A DNA stretch of 13,892 nucleotides from Bacteroidales bacterium UBA3543 (lineage in GTDB: Bacteria > Bacteroidota > Bacteroidia > Bacteroidales > UBA932). The notes beneath the pieces were generated by a model. The model was not told the origin of the DNA, did not search any database, and saw nothing but the letters and a program-made list of their open reading frames with translations. Shown here piece by piece: positions 4,836-12,455 of this stretch. The stretch's first letter is position 1. Each line of letters begins with the position of its first letter. The stretch lies in contig DFOK01000036.1 of assembly GCA_002376715.1 (NCBI GenBank), positions 1-13,892 on the forward strand, given 5' to 3'. Position numbers and translations under genes: made by a program.

Positions 4836-6764
4836 TCAATTAAGTTTTCTTTGGTCCAGTTTGGTTAGTTCCTCCAGAAAACCCGGAAAGGATTTGTCAA
4901 TACAATCGGTGTCGTCTATGGTAATCTCCGAAGTGGCGAGGAGATTTGCGATGGAAAGCACCATTGCGAGACGGTGGTCGCCGTGTGAAGAGCATTCCGC
5001 CCCCATAAACTCAAAGTCCTCGTTGCCTCTGATCAGCATATAATCACCCCGGATTTCCACCCATACACCCAGTTTGCGAAATTCCTGAGCAAAACTGCGT
5101 GCACGGTCGCTCTCTTTATTTCGGAGTCGCCGGATACCCTGAATACAACTCTCACCGGTGGCTCGTGTTGCCAACAAGAATAGCGGTGCAAAGAGGTCGG
5201 GTGCATCTGTAATGTCATATACAAAGGGACAAATAATGGATTTGCGGATATTTATGTTCCCATCATTGTCTTTGATAATATCCACATGATTTTGTTCCAG
5301 AAAGTCATATATCATTGCATCCGCCTGATTGGAGAACATATCCATACCGCGGATGGTAATGTCACCCATCATCGCTCCTGCCACAAGCATAATGGCGGCA
5401 GCACTCCAATCTTTTTCTACTTCAAGTCCGTGCAGAGGCTTTATCTGTTGTTTGCCGGAGATAAAAAAGGATCTGGAGTCCTCATACTCTTCACCACTGA
5501 ACTCGATCTCAATACCGAAGAATTCGGCCAGATAGATAGTAAGATCGATATAAGGATTGCTGGTAGGGTCCGCGACATATAAAACAGAGTCCTGTGTACA
5601 TTGTGAAAGTGCAATCAGCATTCCCGATATCATCTGGGATCCGTGAGCACCTGAGATGTTGACGGTTCTGCCGTTGAGCCGTCCCGAAACCGTTGCGGGC
5701 AGGTAATGTTCATCTCGGTAGGTGATTTTGAGCCCCATCCATCTCAGAGCCTTCGCATGTTCGCGGATTTTCCGCCGGTTGAGGGTCTTTTCTCCGATTA
5801 CGGTAATATCCGAATCGCTCAAACCCGCTAAAGGAATACAGAGGCGCGCCAGTAGTCCTGATTCACCCACGAAAAGTTTATTGTCTTTGACTATCAGCCC
5901 TTTTCCGTGTATGCGCTGGTTTCCCGTCAGGACAAGTGTGCGGCCTTCAAATGAAATCTCGGCCCCCAGCTGCCAGGCCACGGAGAGCGCCGATTGGGTA
6001 TCATCACAAAGGGTAAGATTGTAGAGGCGTGTAGTCCCTTCGGCAAGGGCTGCAAGCAGTATTGCGCGTTGTGCAAAACTTTTGGAGGAGGGGATATCCA
6101 CCTCTCCCTTGAGCACAATCTCGCCTTCCAGCAGATTGTAGTAGCAGGGTTGGCCGGGTGCAGTCTCAAATCCGCGGCGCGGGGAGACATAGTAGAGCGG
6201 TGCGCCCAAAGTGACCGATTTAAGCCTTGACGGAGTTCCTGCGGTACCCATGGCAAAAGCAATGAGTCGCTCGGGTGGAAATTCGTCGTAAAGAGAGAGG
6301 ACCCTCTCCGCATCCTTCGCGGATTTTGCAGTGGTGACTATTTTAACAATATCGGCTCCTTCGGCAAAAGCCTTCCTCACGATGGTCCTGAGGTCTTCTA
6401 TGGGGTTTGTGTGATGCCGGTTGTGATAAGAGTAGATGGTTTTGCAAAACTTATTCATCGCAAGCGAAGAGAGCCACCTGCGAGAGTCTTCCGGGAGGGA
6501 GGTTTCAATGTCTACGAGGTCTGCACCGGCAAGAATGGCTGTAGAGAGGGCATTGATGGCATCTTCCCTTTCCGTCGCAAGACGGCAAGGATAGGCAGCC
6601 AGCAAAGCTGCCTCTCTCTGGGAGGAAAAAACATCTTTTATCTCCTGCTCGGAGAAACCGCATTTGTCGAGCCGTATCTCAAGCACTTCATCGCGCCTGG
6701 TTTCGGCCATGAACTTGCAGTAGATGCTATCTATATCCCTTATGCTGATGCAGACTTTTGCCAT
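4836..6764 (-). CDS. aroDA: Fused 3-dehydroquinate dehydratase (type I) / EPSP synthase
   Basis: This 642-residue protein joins two shikimate-pathway enzymes. Residues 1 to about 212 are a type I dehydroquinate dehydratase: EIRLD (29-33), His114 in YSYHN, Schiff-base Lys141 in ADIVKI, MGTAGTPSR (172-180) and APGQP (202-206). Residues from about 213 on are EPSP synthase: SSKS (226-229, Lys228), GESGLLARL (300-308), SQMISG (376-381), TDAPD (519-523), KESDR (550-554), GDHR (595-598) and Lys624. All main catalytic residues appear present in both halves. The first domain is compact and runs straight into the second without a linker. The usual GNAGTAMR loop reads GESGLLAR. The intervening step enzymes (AroE, AroK) are not in the window. 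It starts 8 bases after the upstream gene. Confidence 0.95.
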   Translation of the reverse strand: MAKVCISIRDIDSIYCKFMAETRRDEVLEIRLDKCGFSEQEIKDVFSSQREAALLAAYPCRLATEREDAINALSTAILAGADLVDIETSLPEDSRRWLSSLAMNKFCKTIYSYHNRHHTNPIEDLRTIVRKAFAEGADIVKIVTTAKSAKDAERVLSLYDEFPPERLIAFAMGTAGTPSRLKSVTLGAPLYYVSPRRGFETAPGQPCYYNLLEGEIVLKGEVDIPSSKSFAQRAILLAALAEGTTRLYNLTLCDDTQSALSVAWQLGAEISFEGRTLVLTGNQRIHGKGLIVKDNKLFVGESGLLARLCIPLAGLSDSDITVIGEKTLNRRKIREHAKALRWMGLKITYRDEHYLPATVSGRLNGRTVNISGAHGSQMISGMLIALSQCTQDSVLYVADPTSNPYIDLTIYLAEFFGIEIEFSGEEYEDSRSFFISGKQQIKPLHGLEVEKDWSAAAIMLVAGAMMGDITIRGMDMFSNQADAMIYDFLEQNHVDIIKDNDGNINIRKSIICPFVYDITDAPDLFAPLFLLATRATGESCIQGIRRLRNKESDRARSFAQEFRKLGVWVEIRGDYMLIRGNEDFEFMGAECSSHGDHRLAMVLSIANLLATSEITIDDTDCIDKSFPGFLEELTKLDQRKLN

Positions 6765-6772
6765 ATACGGAG

Positions 6773-7990
6773 TTATTCTTCAATTGATGCAGCGACAATA
6801 TTGGCCAGCAGAGCCCTGGTTCTGGCAAGCCCGCTTTTGTCCACTGGATGTACCCTATTGGTGAGAAAGATCACAGCGGTTTTGGAGTCCATATCCATTA
6901 CCATCGAAGTGCCGGTATAGCCGGTATGACATATGGTCCGCGTGCGGCTGAAAAGATCTCCGCGAGGGCTTGAGGCACTACTGCGGTTGTCCCAGCCGAG
7001 AGCACGTCCTATGTGTGGGGAATTCTCCTCAGGTACTGTAATCATTCTCTCAACCGACATTTTGCCGAGGATTCTTTTTCCATGGATCTGACCACCGTTC
7101 ATCAAGGCTGCTGCGATGACGGAAAGATCTTCCGCATTGGAGAAGACTCCGGCATTTCCGCTGTTGCCCACATTGATTATTCGTGCGATGGGATCATGTA
7201 CATTGCCAACAAGAGGCAGCCCGTCAGCCTGCACTTCGGTAGGGGCACAGAGTTCGAGGGTTGACCCTGTGGGGTTATAGCAGGTATTTGCAAGTTCGAG
7301 TACATCAAATACATGTGTCTGCGCATAGTCGCACAATTTCTCTCCGGTAATATTCTGGAGGATATGCTGGAGAGTCACAAAATTGAGGCAGCTATACATA
7401 TAGCCTGTGGTGGGCTTGAAGTTGCGCTTTACCTCCGTCGCAATATATCTCATTAGAGAATCCGGTGTGGCTTCGCCAAATCTTTCTACATAGGTGGATA
7501 CAGTGATGTAGGGAGCTATGCCGGAACTATGTGTAAGCAGATCGATAATTCTTATATCAATTTTTTCGCCCGTATCGGGATCAGTCCAGGGTTGAAAATT
7601 CGGGATATACATATCCACGGGGTCGGTGAGACGAATACTGCCGTTTTCCACCAGTTGGAGAATGGAAAGAGTGGTGCCGACACATTTGCTGACGGAAGCC
7701 AGGTCAAATACGGTCTCAGTAGTCATAGCCACCGTGTCGGGCACTACGGATTTGTTGCCGTAGGCTTTGAGATAGACGATTTTATCGTTTTTTACAACCG
7801 ACAATACAGCTCCGGGACATTGACCCTCTTCAATGGCTTTAAATACTACGGAATCTACTCCGGAGAGAATCGTCGGATTCATTCCCTGGGATTCGGGAGT
7901 GGCTTTGGCAAGTGTTCCGGGTGCGGGTGTGCTTACGCAACCTGTTGCCAGAAATGCTCCGAACAGGGCTATAAGGAGGAAACGTTTCAT
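6773..7990 (-). CDS. Beta-lactamase-family serine hydrolase, lipoprotein
   Basis: The 405-residue protein has a signal peptide with lipobox LATGC (Cys18) and a serine beta-lactamase/DD-peptidase-like domain (class C, Pfam Beta-lactamase family). The nucleophile motif is SVSK (Ser99, Lys102). The second motif is YSC (199-201), where YxN is the norm. The third is HTG (355-357), a usual substitute for KTG in this family. GVFSNAEDLS (281-290) and GYTGTS (357-362) are also typical. It should act in the periplasm as a peptidase or esterase on peptidoglycan or small esters, and true beta-lactamase activity is doubtful. It is the first gene of the aromatic operon, 8 bases before aroDA. The link to aromatic synthesis is not evident. 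Confidence 0.92.
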   Translation of the reverse strand: MKRFLLIALFGAFLATGCVSTPAPGTLAKATPESQGMNPTILSGVDSVVFKAIEEGQCPGAVLSVVKNDKIVYLKAYGNKSVVPDTVAMTTETVFDLASVSKCVGTTLSILQLVENGSIRLTDPVDMYIPNFQPWTDPDTGEKIDIRIIDLLTHSSGIAPYITVSTYVERFGEATPDSLMRYIATEVKRNFKPTTGYMYSCLNFVTLQHILQNITGEKLCDYAQTHVFDVLELANTCYNPTGSTLELCAPTEVQADGLPLVGNVHDPIARIINVGNSGNAGVFSNAEDLSVIAAALMNGGQIHGKRILGKMSVERMITVPEENSPHIGRALGWDNRSSASSPRGDLFSRTRTICHTGYTGTSMVMDMDSKTAVIFLTNRVHPVDKSGLARTRALLANIVAASIEE

Positions 7991-8022
7991 GATGGTATGT
8001 TTACGGATTAATTGACAATCAA

Positions 8023-8030
8023 CAAAGTTA
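8023..8030 (-). promoter_or_regulatory. Possible -7 element for the aromatic operon
   Basis: TAACTTTG (complement of 8023-8030) matches TAnnTTTG and lies 32 bases before the start codon at 7990, overlapping the stop codon of the upstream permease gene. I see no TTTG at the -33 distance, so the promoter is weakly supported. The 37-base gap has no terminator, which leaves read-through from the export operon possible. Confidence 0.4.
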
Positions 8031-9101
8031 ACTAATTCTTTTGAGAAGTCTGATTGAAGAGAAAAAGAAAATCACACTCAAGAGAATTCCGGCCACAAAT
8101 TCCGGAAGCATTGTCCGTAGAGGGAATCCATATATGATGACGGCACGAATGCCCTTTGTAAGCCAATAAGCAGGATTAATCCGGCAGAAATAGTGGGAAA
8201 TCCCGCTCATATTGGCCAGCGGAGCAATCATTGAACTGAGCATCACCAGAAATATTATTAAGAAAATCATCATATGTATCGCCTGGACATCGTTACGTGC
8301 TATTGATGCAATAAAAACTCCTATGAACAACAGAGGGAATGTGAATATATATGTTACCAAAATCAATTGGCCCAGACTTGAAGCGATAGTCATGTCATAA
8401 ACGATGTATCCCACCGCCAGACAAAGGAATAGTTCGATAATTACGACGAGCGAATAGAACAACACCTTGACACCGAGATAGAGCCGCATATCGACTCCGG
8501 TAACGATGATCTGGGAAAGAGTATTGTTTTTTTTCTCGCCTATGACACTTAGCCCGATAAGGAAAATGGCTACAAGCATAAGCGACATTGAAATCAAAGA
8601 GACCAGATAAAATTCTTCGGCATGATCTTCATCGTTATAAAGACGATGGTGGCTGATAATGCCCTTTGAGACGTCATCACCTGAAAGAAGTGAGATCATC
8701 TGGGATGCCGACAGATCGGCCTCAAGAACCCTGGCTCCATCCACTAAAAAGGTCATTTTCTGAGGACTTCCGAGTTCCAAATCCCGCTCATAACCCTCAG
8801 GAATGACAATGATCATCGCAATGGAATTATGCTCCATAAGGCCCATTGCTTCTTCAACAGAGCTGCACCAAGCAGGGGGCAGACAATCTTTAGCCGAGGA
8901 AATTATTTGCGTTATTTCTCTACTGGAGGAAGAACGGTCCATATCTACTATGGCGCATCTGACCTTGTTGATATTACCCAGAGTTCGTGGAATGAATCCA
9001 ACTACCACTATCGGACAGAGAATCATCAATATATACATCAGTGGAGCTCTCACGAATGAAAGCACTTCATGTTTGAATATGGAATGGAATCTTTTCATCA
9101 T
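8028..9101 (-). CDS. ABC-2 type permease (YbhR-like), second subunit
   Basis: This 357-residue inner-membrane protein has the ABC-2 export permease plan: one helix near residues 20-40, an extracytoplasmic domain (about 41-165), then about five helices (166-188, 210-235, 245-268, 273-293 and near the C-terminus). GEKKNNTLSQIIVT (188-201) is the cytoplasmic coupling segment, equivalent to the usual E-x-GT-x-x-x-L-x-T. It should pair with the neighbouring permease to form the transport channel. Its ATG overlaps the stop of that gene by 4 bases (ATGA), so the subunits are translationally coupled. By gene order it corresponds to YbhR or YbhS of E. coli. The substrate is unknown. Confidence 0.92.
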   Translation of the reverse strand: MMKRFHSIFKHEVLSFVRAPLMYILMILCPIVVVGFIPRTLGNINKVRCAIVDMDRSSSSREITQIISSAKDCLPPAWCSSVEEAMGLMEHNSIAMIIVIPEGYERDLELGSPQKMTFLVDGARVLEADLSASQMISLLSGDDVSKGIISHHRLYNDEDHAEEFYLVSLISMSLMLVAIFLIGLSVIGEKKNNTLSQIIVTGVDMRLYLGVKVLFYSLVVIIELFLCLAVGYIVYDMTIASSLGQLILVTYIFTFPLLFIGVFIASIARNDVQAIHMMIFLIIFLVMLSSMIAPLANMSGISHYFCRINPAYWLTKGIRAVIIYGFPLRTMLPEFVAGILLSVIFFFSSIRLLKRIS

Positions 9102-10180
9102 GACTTGGAATAACGTCGTGAAAAACCCAGCAGGGCAAGAATGAGAAAGACGAGGCTCTGAATTGAGAGATATAAGATGAAGGGTAGATTTTCCGATAGG
9201 CCGGTTCCTTTATATGCAATTCCCCTATATCCTTCGATGAAATGATATCCGTTAACAAGACGAGAAATTGTCTGCATCGCTTCGGGCATATTATTTACAG
9301 GCATTACGAATCCTGAGAGGAATACATTTGGTACGAATATAAAAAACCAGCAGATGATCAGAGCCGCTTCATAGGTCTTGCAGTAAGAACCGACAAGTAG
9401 TCCGAGCATCATGGAGTTGAAGGAAAAGAGGGCGCAAAATAGGAAATAGAGCAGAAAACTGCCGTTGATCCCGAGTCCGAATATCGATTGACCCAAAAAT
9501 ATCAGATAGGATATGTGTATCAGCGATATCAGGAAATAGGGGATAGTCTTGCCAATGACGATTCTGATAGGTCCTAAAGGCGTGAGAGATAACAGCCGTG
9601 ACGTGCCATGTACCTTTTCTTTGTTGATGCTTATGCTGAAAATCATGGTTGAGACCACTATCAGGATTATCATTATCACTCCCGGAATAGTAGCCATTCT
9701 CCGATTCAGGTCAGCATTATAAAGATATCTTATAGTAAATGGAGGGTCGCTGCCGGGCCCTATAATAGAACTTTTTATGGCGGAGTTTATATGGTTTTTT
9801 ATTGCAACTACATTGGCTGAGAAGGAGCAGTCAATAAAGAGGTCAAATTTGAGGGGAGCATTGTAGCCTCCTATTCCTTCACTGATTACGAGTGCGGCAG
9901 ACACCCCGTCTCGTATGAAAGATTTTTCCACTTCCGAGGGGGAATCGAGCATCACTATTTTGCCGACTTTTTCCGTATTGTATAAGTGATTCACCACTTC
10001 ATTTGCTCTCGGCCCTGCAGTATTGATAATGGCAAGGTCGATGCGCTGTATGTCTATCGAAATGGCAAATCCTATGGAGATGAAAAAAAGTGCCGGAAGA
10101 GCCAACAGGATAAGGCCGCTCACCTTATCCCTTAAGATGTGCGACAACTCCTTGCGTGCGACTGTCCAAATACCTCTCAT
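9098..10180 (-). CDS. ABC-2 type permease (YbhS-like), first subunit
   Basis: The 360-residue product has a helix at about 22-43, an extracytoplasmic domain (about 44-165) and helices near 168-190, 210-235, 240-265, 272-295 and 330-355. NKEKVHGTSRLLSLTPL (186-202) is a standard coupling segment of this family. LSGFVMPVNNMP (288-299) with the later ISRLVNG and R-G-I is the usual ABC-2 signature region. It overlaps both neighbours by 4 bases. The purine-rich GGAGGAGGG before its start is also the end of the ATPase coding sequence and may act as a ribosome-binding site. It forms the membrane half of the efflux pump with the gene at 8028-9101. Confidence 0.93.
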   Translation of the reverse strand: MRGIWTVARKELSHILRDKVSGLILLALPALFFISIGFAISIDIQRIDLAIINTAGPRANEVVNHLYNTEKVGKIVMLDSPSEVEKSFIRDGVSAALVISEGIGGYNAPLKFDLFIDCSFSANVVAIKNHINSAIKSSIIGPGSDPPFTIRYLYNADLNRRMATIPGVIMIILIVVSTMIFSISINKEKVHGTSRLLSLTPLGPIRIVIGKTIPYFLISLIHISYLIFLGQSIFGLGINGSFLLYFLFCALFSFNSMMLGLLVGSYCKTYEAALIICWFFIFVPNVFLSGFVMPVNNMPEAMQTISRLVNGYHFIEGYRGIAYKGTGLSENLPFILYLSIQSLVFLILALLGFSRRYSKS

Positions 10181-10863
10181 CTGCCCTCCTCCAAAAACAA
10201 GTTGATAAGGTCGCCCCCGGCCTTAGCAGCCAAATTGATGGGGTTCCCGTAAGCCTTGATAGCCCCACGCTCCATCATCACTATATTGTCACAGTTAAAT
10301 GCTTCATCAAGGTAGTGAGTGCTCACCAGAATGGCTATTCCTTCGTTTGCAGCATCGCGAACAGCCTCCCAAAGGCGTTTGCGATTGAGCAAATCGAGTC
10401 CTGAAGTCGGCTCATCCAGTAACAGCAAAGTGGGAGAGTGGAGTCGCGAAATGGAGAAGGCAAGTAATTGTTTCCTGCCTGCAGGCAATCTGTCGGTGCG
10501 AACATTCAGGTATTCCTCCATCTTGAAATGATTGATGAAACGATCTCTCTGATGTATAAATTCCTGTTGAGGAAGATTATACAGAGCACCGTAAAATTCA
10601 AAATTCTCCATCACGGTCAGAGTTCCGACAAGGGAAAAAGATTGGCTCATATAGCCTATTCGACACCCTGTTGCTATGGTAAATTCACCGGAGGTGGGCT
10701 TTGTGAGGCCTATAATCATCCTGATAAGAGTTGTTTTTCCGGCACCGTTTGCACCGAAAATTCCTATTACTTCCCCTTTCTCCAGGATTAGGGAGAAGTC
10801 ACGTACGGCCACAAGAGAACCGAAATTCTTACTGAGGGATGATATGGTGAGAATTCTATCCAT
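10177..10863 (-). CDS. ABC transporter ATPase (equivalent of YbhF C-terminal half)
   Basis: The 228-residue ATPase has Walker A GANGAGKT (37-44), Q-loop Gln74 in YMSQSFSL, Walker B TLLLLDEP (145-152) and switch His183. The ABC signature is degenerate, LPAGRKQ (126-132) in place of LSGGQ. In E. coli YbhF the second nucleotide-binding domain carries a similar LPLGFKQ, so this gene is its likely counterpart. I chose ATG at 10863, which gives an 8-base overlap with the upstream gene and a normal ATPase N-terminus. Starts at 10893 (ATG) or 10899 (TTG) would only add a short unconserved extension read over the neighbour's end. The product couples ATP hydrolysis to the two permeases. Confidence 0.92.
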   Translation of the reverse strand: MDRILTISSLSKNFGSLVAVRDFSLILEKGEVIGIFGANGAGKTTLIRMIIGLTKPTSGEFTIATGCRIGYMSQSFSLVGTLTVMENFEFYGALYNLPQQEFIHQRDRFINHFKMEEYLNVRTDRLPAGRKQLLAFSISRLHSPTLLLLDEPTSGLDLLNRKRLWEAVRDAANEGIAILVSTHYLDEAFNCDNIVMMERGAIKAYGNPINLAAKAGGDLINLFLEEGR

Positions 10864-11566
10864 CCGTGCGTTCCAAAAATTTGATGAAGACATCTTCAAG
10901 ACTATCTTCTCCCTCTGTGAGATGCTCCGGAGTATCGTATGATATGAGTCTTCCTTTATCGAGCAGCATCACCTTGTCAGCGCGCGCAGCCTCATCCAGA
11001 TAGTGCGTACTCATTACTATTGTGATACCTTGCTCCCTCAGAGCCAACAACTCCTGCCAGAGTTCCCATCTCGAGAGAGGGTCGATACCGGTAGTGGGCT
11101 CATCGAGCAGCAGAATTGAGGGCGAGTGGACCGCAGCACAGCAGAGAGTGAGCTTCTGTCTCATACCTCCGGAAAGCTGACTTGCGCGATATTTCGCAAA
11201 TGGCTCAAGCGAACTCCAAATGCGGGGAGTCATCTTGTAGAGCGCTTCTCTACCGCATCCGTAGGCATTTGCGAAGAAATTCACATTCTCCATAACCGTC
11301 AGGTCGCTATAGAGCGAAAAGGTGCCCGGAACATAACCAATGAGCTTGCGAATTGCACTCTGCTGCCGTCTGGTATCATATCCGCCAACCAGCATTTTTC
11401 CCTTGAAATCGCTATCCAGAGTGGTAATTATATCAAAAAGTGTGGACTTACCCGCTCCGTTGGCTCCGATCATGGAAACAATAGTCCCTTGCTCTACGCT
11501 GAAGGTGAGATCGTACAATGCCTGAAAGCGACCGTACCACTTGGATATGCCTTCGGCACGAATCAT
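10856..11566 (-). CDS. ABC transporter ATPase (equivalent of YbhF N-terminal half)
   Basis: The 236-residue ATPase has Walker A GANGAGKS (34-41), a canonical signature LSGGMRQ (131-137), Walker B ILLLDEP (151-157), D-loop GIDP and switch His188. At the Q-loop it reads YVPGTFSLY: Gly81 stands where Gln is expected. Its signature matches the LSGGMKQ of the first domain of E. coli YbhF. With the next gene it probably makes a heterodimer in which the two ATP sites are unequal, since the other subunit has the altered signature. The ATG overlaps the stop of the adaptor gene by 4 bases. Confidence 0.92.
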   Translation of the reverse strand: MIRAEGISKWYGRFQALYDLTFSVEQGTIVSMIGANGAGKSTLFDIITTLDSDFKGKMLVGGYDTRRQQSAIRKLIGYVPGTFSLYSDLTVMENVNFFANAYGCGREALYKMTPRIWSSLEPFAKYRASQLSGGMRQKLTLCCAAVHSPSILLLDEPTTGIDPLSRWELWQELLALREQGITIVMSTHYLDEAARADKVMLLDKGRLISYDTPEHLTEGEDSLEDVFIKFLERTDG

Positions 11567-12450
11567 ATGTGGAGTTCTGCAGGGAGACCGGCGCGAAGAG
11601 TGCCATCATTGGGCACATCAATTTTTACCATATATACCAAACGGGTGCGGTTGTCACGGGTCTGTATGTGGTTGGGGGCATATTCCGAGTGTTCGGAAAT
11701 ATAGCTTACACTCCCCTGATGCTCTACCAGGGTTCCATCCGGACCATCCGTCATAACGGTAACGCTGTCGCCCAAATTGACCTTTGTCAGAGTTGCGCCG
11801 TCAAGCCAGCACTTGAAAATCAACTTGTCGGTGCGGGCAAGCTTGAAAATCGGACGGCCGATAAGCACATACTCGTGCTCATTGAGATATTTAGTCACTA
11901 CGACACCATCTTCGGGTGATTGGATAGTGCAGCGTCTGATCTGTTCATCAATCAGATGTTTCTGGGAAACGAGCACTTCTATCTGCGCCAGCACAGAAGC
12001 CGACTGCTGTTTGAGTTGGGCCCTGGCTGCCTCTATTCTGCTTTCCAGGATGGAAATCTTGTCCTCGGTCTGTTCCATTTTTTTGGAATCCAGCGATCCG
12101 GAAGCAACCAGACTACGTACCTTTTCAAGCTCTTTGACCAGAGCATCTTTCTCGCTGGTATAAGCCTCTATCTGGATTGCCTCCTTTGGCATTGTGGCTC
12201 TGAGTGCAGCTATCTGCGAGGTTAGATTGTCGCGCTGTAGTATCAGCAGAGTGGTATCTATATGGCCTACGATCTCTCCACGACTGAGGATAGTCCCCTC
12301 TTCGGCTTCAAGATCGGTCACTTTGCCATCAGCATCAGCCGATACCGTCCATTCTATGTTGTAAAAAATGCCGTAACCGTCGGGCCGGCTATCCTGATTG
12401 CAGGAAGCGAGCAGTAGAGCGGCGATAAAAATTATAGAGAAATGTTTCAT
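11563..12450 (-). CDS. HlyD/YbhG-like periplasmic adaptor, lipoprotein
   Basis: This is the membrane-fusion subunit that links the inner-membrane ABC pump to the outer-membrane channel. In 295 residues it has a lipobox LASC (Cys17), a split biotinyl-lipoyl-like domain (about 33-65 and 180-215), a long coiled-coil hairpin between them (about 66-170) and a beta-barrel domain to the end. Anchoring is thus by lipid rather than by an N-terminal helix. I chose the ATG at 12450; an upstream TTG at 12459 in the same frame would add three residues and overlap the TolC stop. The gap from the tolC-like gene is then 5 bases. Gene order matches ybhG before ybhF in E. coli. Confidence 0.92.
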   Translation of the reverse strand: MKHFSIIFIAALLLASCNQDSRPDGYGIFYNIEWTVSADADGKVTDLEAEEGTILSRGEIVGHIDTTLLILQRDNLTSQIAALRATMPKEAIQIEAYTSEKDALVKELEKVRSLVASGSLDSKKMEQTEDKISILESRIEAARAQLKQQSASVLAQIEVLVSQKHLIDEQIRRCTIQSPEDGVVVTKYLNEHEYVLIGRPIFKLARTDKLIFKCWLDGATLTKVNLGDSVTVMTDGPDGTLVEHQGSVSYISEHSEYAPNHIQTRDNRTRLVYMVKIDVPNDGTLRAGLPAELHI

Positions 12451-12455
12451 AGTCG

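Noticed and set aside
6411..6920. Long + strand frame opposite aroDA and the serine hydrolase
   Set aside because: The opposite strand encodes well-recognised enzymes across the whole stretch; no motif supports this frame.
8640..8720. Regulatory gene for the export operon
   Set aside because: No helix-turn-helix protein is encoded anywhere in the window; the region is internal to the permease gene.
10864..10899. Longer N-terminus for the second ATPase
   Set aside because: The frame opens with TTG at 10899 (ATG at 10893). The added residues overlap the coding end of the upstream gene and are not part of the ATPase fold.
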